DNA of 64,000 nucleotides from NCBI RefSeq assembly GCF_000766945.1, contig NZ_ALBT01000032.1, positions 124,001 to 188,000 of the forward strand. Reading direction: 5' to 3'. Under the pieces are notes generated by a model. The model did not search any database, had not been told where the DNA came from, and saw only the letters and a list, made by a program, of their open reading frames with translations. The stretch is from Cellvibrio mixtus subsp. mixtus J3-8 (lineage in GTDB: Bacteria; Pseudomonadota; Gammaproteobacteria; Pseudomonadales; Cellvibrionaceae). Shown here piece by piece: positions 25,725-35,101 of the stretch. Within the stretch, counting starts at the first letter, position 1. Every line of letters begins with the position of its first letter. The translations under genes and the position numbers were made by a program.

Positions 25725-27836
25725 ATGCAAACCAACGTGCAGGCTCCTGCTGATCACTCCAGTCAGCATCAGGCGAAATCCGAGGCACAAGTTGTTGTTG
25801 ATCCGCAATTGTTATTTGATGATCAGCGGGATCACGCGGCGCAATTAAAATCCGTTCAGGCAAGTATGGCGGCCAGCCCGCATCAGCAAAATTTGCAGAC
25901 GTTGCAAGCCAAAATGAAAACCACTGCATCGTCAACGCAATTAAAAGCACAGCAAAAATCCAACAACACAGGGTTGCCTGATAATTTAAAGGCGGGGATA
26001 GAAAACCTTTCCGGGATCAGTATGGATCACGTGAAGGTCCACTATAACTCCGAAAAACCTGCACAGTTGAATGCCCATGCATACGCCCAGGGGAGTGAGA
26101 TTCATGTGGCACCGGGGCAGGAAAGGCATTTGCCGCATGAGGCATGGCACGTGGTGCAGCAGGCGCAAGGCAGGGTTAAGCCAACGGTACAAATGAAAGG
26201 GAATTTGTTGGTTAATGATGATTCTGGCCTGGAGAGTGAAGCTGACATTATGGGGGCGAGGGCATTGCAGATGGGTGGTGTTCACGCGACAGGATTAAAA
26301 GAGGTAGCTCCTGTTTTATCGGTACCTCATCAAATGGTTGGTGTAATTCAGGGGGCAGGACTAAAGCTGTTAAGTGATTTTGATGGAACCCCGTTTGGGG
26401 AAAGTGATTTACCGGCACTCTATAAATTGATACAGGATATTGATAATGCGGGGTCAATCGATCCTGATCTGGATCGAATTAATAATATCCTCACCGTGTT
26501 TTACAAGTTGTCAGGTGGTTGGGAAACCGGTCTCTCAGATGTATTGACGCCCATTTTAAAAAAGCATGGTGATGAAACAGGAACGCCTCCTTCGAAAGTT
26601 GAGTATGGCCCTGTGAGTTCATATTCAGAGGGTGGGCTTGCGCGCGGTAGCTGGATGCGAGCCAGTCTATTAACGACGAATCCTGGTGATAATCGTGGTT
26701 CGGATGCCACTGGTTCGCGCTGGGGGGTTAATGTGGAGGGGCATTTGCTGAATCATTTGTTGCATGGTCCGGCAGAGGCAAAGAATTTCGCTCCTTTCTC
26801 GCGGCAACTGAATGGTGTCCATTCAAAGAATATCGAAGATCCATTAAAGAAAATGATTTATAACGAGGCGCGATATTTTGCTTATGAAGTGAAGGTGGAG
26901 CCGGAAACTGGTAATAATTCAGCTACTTTTGTGCCCTCACATATTCTTTGCGTTATTGTCGAACTCGATAAGGCTGAACCTCATAAGCCATTAGAGGGGG
27001 GATACAAAATGACTGCGAAGTTGACCAATGGTCTGTCAGCCACATTTACCGGGTCAGCTTCGGGGCGGCCACCTGGTGTCCACGATGCGCTGGAATTAAA
27101 TTCTGGTGAAACAAGCGGTATGACGCTGGAGCTGGAGGCGCAATTTAACGCCTTATCGATTCCCTGGAGCATGGAGTATGGCGGGGTTGTTCGCCAGGTT
27201 CTTGAGGCTGCATATGATGCAATCACTGGTTATCAGCGGGGGAAAGGTAAGATTCCTCAATCTGGTATGCGGGAGAGGGTTTTATACCTTCCCAAGACAA
27301 AAGTGGATTTCGGTCAAGTCAGTACACTTGCGTTAAGCTCTGATGAGGATATTGAGTATGATGTGGCAACGTCAATGAATGCGTTCCCATTAACAATGAG
27401 ACCGGGAAATACATCAGGTTCTGAGCCTGAGTCTGATGGTAATTGGTCTCCCTACCTAAAAGGGCATCTGCTGAATCATCATTTGCATGGTCCGGCGATT
27501 GATAAAAATTTGACACCTATGACAGGTTCGCTGAATCAGCAGTTTGAACGAGCAGTCGAGGCGCCGTTAAAAGAGGCTGTGATGGAGGGTGGGGGAGTAT
27601 ACTCATATTCAGTCACCATGAGCGACTCACCTGAGCTTAATGATGAGGAGCCTTTCGATGCGCGCGGTGGTTTTTTCCCTGCCTCCCTTTCTTATGTTTC
27701 ATATTCCTACAAACCCAAACAGGGAAAAAGTGGCACCGAATTGGAAAACGCGGACAATTGGGAACGGAACAAGTTATTTAAAAAGGGCACGCTCTACAAC
27801 ACTTCTTCAAGTAAAAAATCTCCAGATAATGATTAA
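25725..27836 (+). CDS. DUF4157 (eCIS-core) protein with HExxH motif and duplicated GHLLNH nuclease-like module
   Basis: The 703-residue product has no signal peptide or membrane helix. Residues 1-84 are Gln-rich and probably disordered. Residues about 85-182 match DUF4157 (PF13699, the eCIS core domain): LPDNLKAGIENLSGISMDHV, then LPHEAWHVVQQ with an HExxH zinc-protease motif (138-142) and a downstream SGLESEADIMG whose Glu could be a third ligand. The rest holds two related modules (about 291-416 and 527-665). Each has GHLLNHxLHGPAxxKN (339-354 and 580-595), then LN, ExPLK, YxV and a FxPS-type strand, resembling DNA/RNA non-specific endonucleases; this fold is inference. DUF4157 is known from proteins linked to extracellular contractile injection systems, but no such system or immunity gene is seen nearby. 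GGAAAGGAT precedes the ATG. Confidence 0.8.
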   Translation: MQTNVQAPADHSSQHQAKSEAQVVVDPQLLFDDQRDHAAQLKSVQASMAASPHQQNLQTLQAKMKTTASSTQLKAQQKSNNTGLPDNLKAGIENLSGISMDHVKVHYNSEKPAQLNAHAYAQGSEIHVAPGQERHLPHEAWHVVQQAQGRVKPTVQMKGNLLVNDDSGLESEADIMGARALQMGGVHATGLKEVAPVLSVPHQMVGVIQGAGLKLLSDFDGTPFGESDLPALYKLIQDIDNAGSIDPDLDRINNILTVFYKLSGGWETGLSDVLTPILKKHGDETGTPPSKVEYGPVSSYSEGGLARGSWMRASLLTTNPGDNRGSDATGSRWGVNVEGHLLNHLLHGPAEAKNFAPFSRQLNGVHSKNIEDPLKKMIYNEARYFAYEVKVEPETGNNSATFVPSHILCVIVELDKAEPHKPLEGGYKMTAKLTNGLSATFTGSASGRPPGVHDALELNSGETSGMTLELEAQFNALSIPWSMEYGGVVRQVLEAAYDAITGYQRGKGKIPQSGMRERVLYLPKTKVDFGQVSTLALSSDEDIEYDVATSMNAFPLTMRPGNTSGSEPESDGNWSPYLKGHLLNHHLHGPAIDKNLTPMTGSLNQQFERAVEAPLKEAVMEGGGVYSYSVTMSDSPELNDEEPFDARGGFFPASLSYVSYSYKPKQGKSGTELENADNWERNKLFKKGTLYNTSSSKKSPDND

Positions 27837-27872
27837 TTCATTCGGTGGGTGTCTGTTGTACAGGATGTTTTG

Positions 27873-29210
27873 CTAAAGCTGCTCTTCTGCATAAACACTG
27901 CAATTCCTGCCTTGCTGTTTGGCTCTATAAAGCGCGTTATCGGCGCGTTTGAAACAGCTCGCAAAATCTTCATCAATATGCCTTTCGCTTACTCCAAAAC
28001 TTGCGCTGACAGTTAATGGTTTTTCCAGGTTGCATGGTGTATTGAAAATAACTTCGCGAATTATCTCTGCGATTGCCATGGCAGTTTTTTGGTTGGCGCC
28101 GGGCATGATGACTACAAATTCCTCGCCGCCCCAACGGCCTACAAAATCGCCTGCGCGCAAATTGGATTGAATAATTTTGGCGATGTGTTGAAGCACCAAA
28201 TCGCCACAGTCATGACCGTGTTGGTCATTGACGTGTTTGAAATGGTCAATGTCGATAACCAATAGCGAATAGTTTGGGATGCTGGGGGAGTGCAGGTGAC
28301 TGCTGCCGGAAAAGCTGGCAATAATCTGATCGATACCAAAGCGGTTGTAGAGTTGGGTCAGGGGGTCGACTGTCGACAAGCGGCGGAATTTATTGGTCTC
28401 CTCTTGAAGTTGTTCGTTGGTGTTACTGAGTTGGTTAATCACTTGTGTGTCGTGTCGGGTTTGTTCGTTTAATTCGAACAGGCGCTTGATGGCAAAGATA
28501 AAAATACTGCCCAGCCACAAAATAAGAATGCCCAGGTACCAATACTCCACTGCTATCCAATCGCCCTGCAGTTCGATTTTTTTCAGTTCGAAGCTATGGG
28601 TACCTGATTGTATTGGCTCGCCAAAATCGACGGTGATAACCATGGTGTTGTTCATTTCCGGTGCAGAGCGCGACAAGGGAATGTTGTATTGTGTTAACCA
28701 CCAGTCTGCGACCGCAAATGATGAAAGTGGCAGGTGTAATTCTTTATTGAGTTCGCTTGCGTGAATCTGGATGGCATTAAATTTGGTGCTGTTGTTATCG
28801 CTGGCTTTGGAGTAATCATTGTTGAAGTTGCGAATGGCAATTCGGATTTTATTGGAGCTGCCCTGGTAATTTAAATGCAGATTGATGTGATTGAAGCTGG
28901 ACAAGTCTATGCCTATCTCGGCGGATTTGGACATGTCTATCGTAAATGCGCAGGGGAAATAATCAATGTTGTAGTGTTCGGGCTTTGTACATTTCCAGGC
29001 GGTGTGTTGGTCATTCGTCCATTCGGACGAGGGGCTTCCGTCGGGGAGTTGCTTGGTTAACAGATAGAGGCGGGCACTGCTATCCGGCAATAACAGGAGT
29101 CGTTTGTTGGGAACAAAATGGACGCCAACTACCAATATCAGGGTAATGAGGATGGAGGCGAGGAGTACACTATTAAAGTTTTTGTCATTCATTGAGTAGG
29201 GCCACGGCAT
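27873..29210 (-). CDS. Membrane-bound diguanylate cyclase with periplasmic sensor domain
   Basis: The 445-residue product is expected to make cyclic di-GMP from GTP. A transmembrane helix (about 14-33) is followed by a 190-residue periplasmic region whose beta-rich pattern (IDLSSFNHINLHLNYQGSS, then KIRIAIRNFN) suggests a carbohydrate-binding-like sensor; I do not recognise the exact family. A second helix (224-243) and a coiled coil (244-278) lead to the GGDEF domain with GGEEF at 361-365. RAGD at 352-355, five residues before it, is the inhibitory I-site, so product feedback is likely. An ATG at 29192 is an alternative start. It converges on the DUF4157 gene, 36 bases apart. Confidence 0.92.
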   Translation of the reverse strand: MPWPYSMNDKNFNSVLLASILITLILVVGVHFVPNKRLLLLPDSSARLYLLTKQLPDGSPSSEWTNDQHTAWKCTKPEHYNIDYFPCAFTIDMSKSAEIGIDLSSFNHINLHLNYQGSSNKIRIAIRNFNNDYSKASDNNSTKFNAIQIHASELNKELHLPLSSFAVADWWLTQYNIPLSRSAPEMNNTMVITVDFGEPIQSGTHSFELKKIELQGDWIAVEYWYLGILILWLGSIFIFAIKRLFELNEQTRHDTQVINQLSNTNEQLQEETNKFRRLSTVDPLTQLYNRFGIDQIIASFSGSSHLHSPSIPNYSLLVIDIDHFKHVNDQHGHDCGDLVLQHIAKIIQSNLRAGDFVGRWGGEEFVVIMPGANQKTAMAIAEIIREVIFNTPCNLEKPLTVSASFGVSERHIDEDFASCFKRADNALYRAKQQGRNCSVYAEEQL

Positions 29211-29367
29211 TCTTTTTGGTTTGGCATAAGTATCAATGAGGCTCCGGGGAAATCAATCTTAAAAATCTTCTTATTGTTTATTTGACTAAGAGAAAGGGGT
29301 TTTGTTTGGGCTGGCAATAATAGAAGTTGAAAAAGGTGTTGCCGGCCGTAAACCGGGGGGCTTTTTC

Positions 29368-29376
29368 TGTTACACT
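29368..29376 (+). promoter_or_regulatory. Candidate extended -10 promoter for pyrH
   Basis: TGTTACACT has the form TGn-TACACT and lies about 70 bases upstream of the pyrH ATG. No good -35 is seen. A long-loop inverted repeat, AACCGGGGG (29351-29359) and CCCCCGGTT (29394-29402), brackets it. A promoter here would be expected because pyrH is cut off from tsf. Confidence 0.3.
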
Positions 29377-29445
29377 GCACTGATTTTTTTCGGCCCCCGG
29401 TTGAGGCGGGCATTTGCGGCTAACTCATTGTTTTGGAGAGCATTT

Positions 29446-30180
29446 ATGTCCAGCCCCAGAGATAAGAAATACAAGCGTATCCTATTGAAATTGAGTGGTG
29501 AGGAGCTGATGGGAACCGAAGGATTCGGGATTGACCCTAAAGTACTCGACAAAATGGCTCTGGAAATTGGTCAGTTAGTGGGTATTGGTGTACAAGTTGG
29601 CCTGGTGATTGGCGGCGGCAACCTGTTCCGCGGTGCGGCATTGAGTGCGGCGGGGCTTGATCGTGTAACTGGCGATCACATGGGAATGCTGGCCACAGTG
29701 ATGAATGCCCTGGCAATGCGTGATGCGCTGGAACGTTCCAATATTTCCTCCCGTGTTATGTCAGCCATTCCCATGAGTGGTGTGGTAGAGCATTATGATC
29801 GTCGCCGTGCTGTGCGTTTTTTAAACTCAGGTGAAGTTGTTATATTTTCTGCCGGTACGGGCAATCCTTTCTTTACTACAGATTCTGCTGCCTGTTTGCG
29901 TGGCATCGAGGTTGATGCTGATATCGTATTGAAGGCTACAAAGGTAGATGGGGTTTATTCCGCCGATCCGAAAAAAGATCCAACTGCGACTAAATATGAT
30001 CGCCTGTCTTACGATGAAGTGTTGGATAAAAAACTCGGTGTAATGGATTTGACAGCAATTTGTTTGTGCCGTGAGCACGATATGCCGGTACGGGTTTTCC
30101 GCATGAATAAAACCGGCGCACTGTTGAATATCGTTGTGGGTAGCAACGAAGGTACTTTGATTGAAGAGGATAAATCATGA
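29446..30180 (+). CDS. pyrH: UMP kinase
   Basis: PyrH phosphorylates UMP to UDP. The product (244 residues from the ATG at 29446, preceded by GGAGAG) starts near [14 protein letters not shown], with [12 protein letters not shown] for phosphate binding, [19 protein letters not shown] and the [19 protein letters not shown] loop. These are hallmarks of bacterial UMP kinase, which belongs to the amino-acid kinase fold and not the eukaryotic NMP kinase family. Its stop overlaps the frr start (ATGA). Confidence 0.98.
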   Translation: MSSPRDKKYKRILLKLSGEELMGTEGFGIDPKVLDKMALEIGQLVGIGVQVGLVIGGGNLFRGAALSAAGLDRVTGDHMGMLATVMNALAMRDALERSNISSRVMSAIPMSGVVEHYDRRRAVRFLNSGEVVIFSAGTGNPFFTTDSAACLRGIEVDADIVLKATKVDGVYSADPKKDPTATKYDRLSYDEVLDKKLGVMDLTAICLCREHDMPVRVFRMNKTGALLNIVVGSNEGTLIEEDKS

Positions 30181-30734
30181 TTAATGACATCAAAAAAGAT
30201 GCTGAAGCGCGTATGAAGAAAGCGATTGAAGTATTGGGTAATAATTTCAATAAAATTCGTACTGGTCGTGCTCACCCAAGTCTGTTGGACGGCATCAGTG
30301 TGGATTATTACGGCACTCCGACACCACTGAGCCAGGTGGCGAATATTAATATCGAGGACGCCCGCACGTTGTCGGTTAGTCCGTGGGAGCGCAATCTGGT
30401 GCCGGTGATTGAAAAAGCGATTATGAAATCGGATCTGGGTTTAAACCCCTCAACGAATAATGGTTTGATTCGTATTCCATTGCCGATGCTCACTGAAGAA
30501 ACCCGTAAAAACTTTATCAAGCAAGCACGTGCAGAAGCAGAAAATGGCCGTGTTGCTGTGCGTAATGTGCGTCGCGATGTATTGGGCGATGTAAAAGCAT
30601 TATTGAAAGATAAAGCTATCGGCGAAGATGATGATCGTCGTGCGCAAGATGATATCCAGAAAATCACGGATAAATATATTGCCGAAGTTGATAAGGCCTT
30701 GACTGCAAAAGAAGCAGATTTGATGGCGATTTAA
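30177..30734 (+). CDS. frr: Ribosome recycling factor
   Basis: RRF splits terminated ribosomes together with EF-G. The 185-residue product has the exact family length. It contains [16 protein letters not shown] at the domain hinge, [19 protein letters not shown] in domain II and the C-terminal helix [24 protein letters not shown]. The ATG overlaps the pyrH stop by 4 bases, so translation is probably coupled. Confidence 0.98.
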   Translation: MINDIKKDAEARMKKAIEVLGNNFNKIRTGRAHPSLLDGISVDYYGTPTPLSQVANINIEDARTLSVSPWERNLVPVIEKAIMKSDLGLNPSTNNGLIRIPLPMLTEETRKNFIKQARAEAENGRVAVRNVRRDVLGDVKALLKDKAIGEDDDRRAQDDIQKITDKYIAEVDKALTAKEADLMAI

Positions 30735-30763
30735 TCTGAAGTGCATTAAGCAGTATCCAATAA

Positions 30764-30788
30764 TCAGGCCCGGTAATGCCGGGCCTGA
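30764..30788. other. Perfect 10-bp hairpin between frr and uppS
   Basis: TCAGGCCCGG (30764-30773) and CCGGGCCTGA (30779-30788) form a strong GC-rich hairpin with a 5-base loop. It is not followed by a T tract in either direction, so it is not a standard terminator; it may be an RNA-processing or stability element between the pyrH-frr and uppS-cdsA parts of the cluster. Confidence 0.6.
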
Positions 30789-30871
30789 TAGTTTGCAAAC
30801 ACCACTACCGAAAGTAAAACAGGCAAATTTTTGTTTGCGTCAACATATAAGCCTGTCGTTGGGAGAAGCGC

Positions 30872-31606
30872 GTGACTGACAATAATCTTCGCCATGTGGC
30901 GATCATTATGGATGGCAATAATCGCTGGGCCAAGCAGCGTGGCATGGCGGGAGTGTCTGGCCATAAAGTAGGTGTGGAGCGTATCCGCGATGTAATGGCT
31001 GCCTGTCAGGAATTAGGTATAGAAGTATTGACGGTATTTGCATTCAGTAGCGAAAACTGGCGGCGCCCGCCGTTGGAAGTAGAAGCATTGATGTCCCTGT
31101 TTCTGCTGTATCTTAAAAATGAAGCTAAAGCATTAAAGAAAAAAGGCGTCGCGTTGCGTGTGATTGGTAATCGTGAACGTTTTAGCCCGTCCATTCAAAA
31201 AGCAATTGCTGCGGCGGAAGAGGTCACTGCTGGCGGAAAAACAACGCTGGTAATAGCGGCTGATTATGGTGGCCGGTGGGATATTGCCCAGGCTGCGCAA
31301 AAAATGGCGCAACAGGTTGTAGATGGCCAATTGGTCCCATCTGATATAACCGAAGAATCACTGCATCAACATACGTGCCTTGCCAACTTGCCACCACTGG
31401 ATTTATTGATTCGTACAGGGGGTGAGGTGCGTATTAGTAACTTTTTACTGTGGCAGTGCGCATATGCTGAATTATTTTTCAGTGACAAGCTTTGGCCGGA
31501 TTTTGATGGTGATGAATTGAAAAAAGCGGCCAATAGTTTTCACGAGCGTCAACGTCGTTTTGGTATGACGGGCGATCAAATCGAAGCGGGTGCACTCAAT
31601 GCTTAA
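30872..31606 (+). CDS. uppS: Undecaprenyl pyrophosphate synthase
   Basis: UppS elongates farnesyl pyrophosphate with eight isopentenyl units in cis to give the C55 carrier lipid for peptidoglycan and O-antigen. The 244-residue product begins at a GTG after TTGGGAGAAG. It contains HVAIIMDGNNRWAKQRG with the catalytic Asp, FAFSSENWRRP, and DLLIRTGGEVRISNFLLWQ with the pyrophosphate-binding Arg residues. cdsA starts 8 bases before its stop. It works downstream of Dxr, encoded two genes later. Confidence 0.98.
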   Translation: MTDNNLRHVAIIMDGNNRWAKQRGMAGVSGHKVGVERIRDVMAACQELGIEVLTVFAFSSENWRRPPLEVEALMSLFLLYLKNEAKALKKKGVALRVIGNRERFSPSIQKAIAAAEEVTAGGKTTLVIAADYGGRWDIAQAAQKMAQQVVDGQLVPSDITEESLHQHTCLANLPPLDLLIRTGGEVRISNFLLWQCAYAELFFSDKLWPDFDGDELKKAANSFHERQRRFGMTGDQIEAGALNA

Positions 31607-32453
31607 GCAGCGCGTTATTACTGCCTTAATTCTGGCTGCGATTTTCCTCGCGGCATTGTTCGGTCTTCCCTCTGGATATTTTTCATTTTTTATCGGCGCG
31701 GTCGTACTCATTGGGGCTTGGGAATGGGCTAACCTTTCCGGTTTCTCTGCGATCTGGCAACGCAGTCTTTATGTGCTGGTGATATTGGCATTGATGGTGG
31801 GGGCATCGGTTTATCTCGGGTTTGAGGGGGAGGCCAGTCCGCGCTTAAATAATGAAGCTATTCGCGATTTGCTGCTGATTGGTTGTGGTTGGTGGGCATT
31901 GGCCTTATTGCTGGTGCAAGGATATCCGTCCAGCGCGCTTCTCTGGGGTCATAAAGGGCTGCGTTTGTTGATGGGACTGGTAGTGTTAATTCCTACCTGG
32001 GTTGCATTGGTTTATGTTCGGCAGCAGGTGAATGGCGCCTGGCTGGTTTTGTTGTTAATGCTCGTCGTTGCCGTTGCTGACAGCGGTGGTTATTTTGCCG
32101 GTCGCCGCTTTGGTCGCCATAAACTGGCGCCGGCAGTTAGCCCCGGAAAAACCTGGGAGGGATTTGCCGGGGGATTCATCGCCAACTGCTTGTTGGCTCT
32201 GATATTAAGCCAGGCATTGGGGCTTGGTTTGATCGGAATCCTTCTGGTGATAATGCCTACCAGTTTGGTGTCAGTATTGGGTGATTTGCTGGAAAGTATG
32301 GTCAAGCGGCACGCCGGTGTGAAAGACAGTGGCAGCATACTGCCTGGCCATGGAGGCATTCTTGATCGGGTAGATGGGATTACTGCCGGTGCACCGGTGT
32401 TTGCAATGGCATTGTTGGCTACCGGTGTATTCAGTTCTGGCGCGAGTGTTTGA
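31599..32453 (+). CDS. cdsA: Phosphatidate cytidylyltransferase
   Basis: CdsA makes CDP-diacylglycerol from phosphatidic acid and CTP, the branch point of phospholipid synthesis. The product (285 residues from the ATG at 31599) is a polytopic membrane protein with about seven hydrophobic segments. It has [12 protein letters not shown] and the family signature [13 protein letters not shown] followed by [16 protein letters not shown] three codons upstream is an alternative start. It overlaps uppS by 8 bases, and dxr begins 1 base after its stop. Confidence 0.96.
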   Translation: MLKQRVITALILAAIFLAALFGLPSGYFSFFIGAVVLIGAWEWANLSGFSAIWQRSLYVLVILALMVGASVYLGFEGEASPRLNNEAIRDLLLIGCGWWALALLLVQGYPSSALLWGHKGLRLLMGLVVLIPTWVALVYVRQQVNGAWLVLLLMLVVAVADSGGYFAGRRFGRHKLAPAVSPGKTWEGFAGGFIANCLLALILSQALGLGLIGILLVIMPTSLVSVLGDLLESMVKRHAGVKDSGSILPGHGGILDRVDGITAGAPVFAMALLATGVFSSGASV

Positions 32454-32454
32454 T

Positions 32455-33651
32455 ATGTCAGTAATTCAATCAATCACAGTTTTAGGGGCGACCGGCTCTA
32501 TCGGGGTCAGTACCCTGGATGTGATTGCGCGTCATCCTGAGCGCTATAGGGTATTCGCATTGACGGCAGATCGCCGGTGGCAAGAGTTGGCAACCCAATG
32601 TCTGGTGCATCAACCGCGCTATGCTGTGTTAAAAGATCCGGACTCAGCGCGAGAACTGGAGCTGGAATTGCGGCGCCAGGGATGTAAAACCGAAGTGCTT
32701 CAAGGGGCTACTGCACTTGAGCAGGTTGCTGTGCATGAGAGTGTTGATGCGGTGATGGCGGCGATTGTCGGCGCAGCAGGACTTTTGCCGACCCTGGCGG
32801 CAGTCAGGGCGGGGAAAAAAGTATTGCTTGCCAATAAAGAGGCATTAGTGATGGCGGGTGGTTTGTTTACCCGTGCAGTCGCTGAACACAAGGCGGTGCT
32901 TTTACCTATCGACAGTGAACACAATGCAATCTTTCAATGCCTTCCCAATCACCGGGCTGATTATCTTGGTGATGGTTTAAAATCCAGTGGGGTCCGTAAA
33001 GTGCTGCTGACTGCATCGGGCGGGCCGTTTCGAAATACCCCTATCTCCGATTTACCAAAGGTTACCCCTGAGCAGGCATGTGCCCATCCAAATTGGAGTA
33101 TGGGGCAGAAAATTTCGGTCGACTCCGCCACTATGCTTAATAAAGGCCTGGAGTTGATTGAAGCCTGCTGGTTGTTTAATGCTCGTCCGCAGCAAATCCA
33201 GGTAGTAATCCATCCCCAGAGTGTGATTCATTCCATGGTGGAATACATTGATGGCTCTGTTCTCGCGCAATTGGGAAATCCTGATATGCGTACGCCAATT
33301 GCCCATGCACTGGCATGGCCGGAGCGTATTGAGTCGGGAGTGGCGAGCCTTGATCTGATCGCTACCGCTCGCCTGGATTTCAGTAGCCCCGATTACACAC
33401 GTTTTCCCTGTTTGCAACTGGCCCAGCAGGCAGCAGAAGTTTCAGGTACTGCGCCGGCGATTTTAAATGCGGCTAATGAAGAAGCCGTTGCAGCGTTTTT
33501 ACAGCGCCGAATCCGGTTTGACCAGATTGCTGTTGTGATCGGTGAGGTGTTGTCGCATTTGCCCTCTATTGAACCGGTTGATCTCGCGCATGTCCAAGGC
33601 GCCGATACTGAGGCCAGAGCCTTGGCGCAGCAGCTGATTGCACATTGGTAA
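32455..33651 (+). CDS. dxr: 1-deoxy-D-xylulose 5-phosphate reductoisomerase
   Basis: Dxr (IspC) rearranges and reduces 1-deoxyxylulose 5-phosphate to methylerythritol phosphate in the non-mevalonate isoprenoid pathway; it is the target of fosmidomycin. The product (398 residues from the ATG at 32455) has the NADPH motif [27 protein letters not shown], and [13 protein letters not shown] with metal-binding Asp and Glu. ILTASGGPF and [20 protein letters not shown] also fit. A longer in-frame start inside cdsA gives no family match. The fosmidomycin-resistance-type exporter at 56810-58054 may relate to this target. Confidence 0.98.
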   Translation: MSVIQSITVLGATGSIGVSTLDVIARHPERYRVFALTADRRWQELATQCLVHQPRYAVLKDPDSARELELELRRQGCKTEVLQGATALEQVAVHESVDAVMAAIVGAAGLLPTLAAVRAGKKVLLANKEALVMAGGLFTRAVAEHKAVLLPIDSEHNAIFQCLPNHRADYLGDGLKSSGVRKVLLTASGGPFRNTPISDLPKVTPEQACAHPNWSMGQKISVDSATMLNKGLELIEACWLFNARPQQIQVVIHPQSVIHSMVEYIDGSVLAQLGNPDMRTPIAHALAWPERIESGVASLDLIATARLDFSSPDYTRFPCLQLAQQAAEVSGTAPAILNAANEEAVAAFLQRRIRFDQIAVVIGEVLSHLPSIEPVDLAHVQGADTEARALAQQLIAHW

Positions 33652-33692
33652 TGTCCGCTTGATGTTCGCAAGTTCCCCCTGAGGTTAGGTAC

Positions 33693-35051
33693 ATGGCAAT
33701 ACTCCAGACAATCTTGTCTTTTCTGGTGGCGCTTTTGGTTCTCGTCTCTATCCACGAGTTCGGGCATTTTTATGTGGCGCGCCGTTGTGGGGTAAAGGTT
33801 CACCGTTTTTCAATAGGTTTTGGCAAGGTCCTGTGGTCGTGGCGTGATCGCCAGGGTACTGAATATGCGCTTGCTGCCTTGCCTCTGGGCGGTTACGTCA
33901 AAATGCTTGATGAACGTGAAGGTGCTGTCGCGCCTGAAGAGCGCCATATGGCATTCAATAATAAATCGGTATGGCAGCGGATCGCGATTGTAGCTGCTGG
34001 TCCAATTGCCAATTTTATCCTGGCGATTCTTTTATTCTGGGGATTGCTATTGTGGCAAGGGGAGCGCGGAATTATTCCGGTAATCGGCTCTGTTGCTCCC
34101 GATTCTATTGCTGCACATGCCGGACTTGAAAAGGGCCAGCAAATTGTGGCAATTGATGGTCTGCCAACTCCAACCTGGCAAGCGCTAAACCGGGTGCTGC
34201 TTAATCGTTTGGGAGAAACGGGAACTATTAGTTTTACGGTCTCCTATTCAGATAACTCCCATTTCCAATACGAATCCGAAACCCAATTACATGAGTGGTT
34301 GCGTGATGCTGCTGATCCGGATCCTGTTGCAGGTTTGGGCATAAATCTTCAATTGCCGGCAATTCCTGCCGTAGTCGGTGATGTACTACCTGATAGTCCC
34401 TCCGAGCGGGCTGGTTTCAAGGTTGGCGATAAGCTGGTCCAGGTGGATGGGTTGGCGGTAACTGACTGGAGGGTCTGGGTGGAATATGTGCGGGAGCGAC
34501 CTGGGTCACCGTTAAAGGTAACTGTTGAGCGCGAAGGTAAGGATTTAACACTGACATTAATTCCCGATACTGTTAATGAAAAAGGAAAGACGCAGGGAAA
34601 GGTCGGAATGGGGCCTCAAGCATATGAATTTCCCGATAGTGTGCTGCGCATTTACAACTATTCTTTTGCCGGAGCCTTTATTGCGGGGCTCAACAAAACA
34701 TGGGAAACCACCGGTTTTGTTCTTTTATCAGTCAAAAAATTGATTCTTGGCGAAATTTCCACGAAAAACTTGAGTGGACCGATAACCATTGCTAAGGTGG
34801 CGGGCTCTTCAGCCGAGAGCGGCTTGATAAGTTTTATTGGTTTTGTCGCCTTGCTGAGTGTGTTCCTGGCGGTGTTCAATCTATTGCCCATTCCTGTGCT
34901 GGATGGCGGTCACTTATTTTATTACTTCATTGAAGTAATTAAGGGGAAACCGGTGTCCGACAAGGTGCAGTTGCTGGGGTACCAGATTGGTCTCTTTTTG
35001 GTCATTAGCCTGAGCGTACTGGCAATCTATAACGACATAATGCGGCTCTAA
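33693..35051 (+). CDS. rseP: Site-2 protease RseP (RIP metalloprotease)
   Basis: RseP cuts the anti-sigma factor RseA within the membrane after DegS, releasing sigma E in response to outer-membrane stress, and also clears signal peptides. The 452-residue product has HEFGH at residues 21-25 in the first transmembrane helix, two PDZ domains (about 125-200 and 220-300), and the second active-site motif NLLPIPVLDGGHL in a late helix. It sits directly before bamA, the usual arrangement, which ties the stress protease to outer-membrane assembly. Confidence 0.97.
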   Translation: MAILQTILSFLVALLVLVSIHEFGHFYVARRCGVKVHRFSIGFGKVLWSWRDRQGTEYALAALPLGGYVKMLDEREGAVAPEERHMAFNNKSVWQRIAIVAAGPIANFILAILLFWGLLLWQGERGIIPVIGSVAPDSIAAHAGLEKGQQIVAIDGLPTPTWQALNRVLLNRLGETGTISFTVSYSDNSHFQYESETQLHEWLRDAADPDPVAGLGINLQLPAIPAVVGDVLPDSPSERAGFKVGDKLVQVDGLAVTDWRVWVEYVRERPGSPLKVTVEREGKDLTLTLIPDTVNEKGKTQGKVGMGPQAYEFPDSVLRIYNYSFAGAFIAGLNKTWETTGFVLLSVKKLILGEISTKNLSGPITIAKVAGSSAESGLISFIGFVALLSVFLAVFNLLPIPVLDGGHLFYYFIEVIKGKPVSDKVQLLGYQIGLFLVISLSVLAIYNDIMRL

Positions 35052-35101
35052 CAGCTCCGCCTGGCTGCAACCAACATCCATTAATGATTAGAACAGATTC
35101 T

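Noticed and set aside
25725-29210. Calling the tsf-pyrH insert a prophage or genomic island with mobility genes
   Set aside because: No integrase, transposase, tRNA target or flanking direct repeat was found, so only an accessory insert can be claimed.
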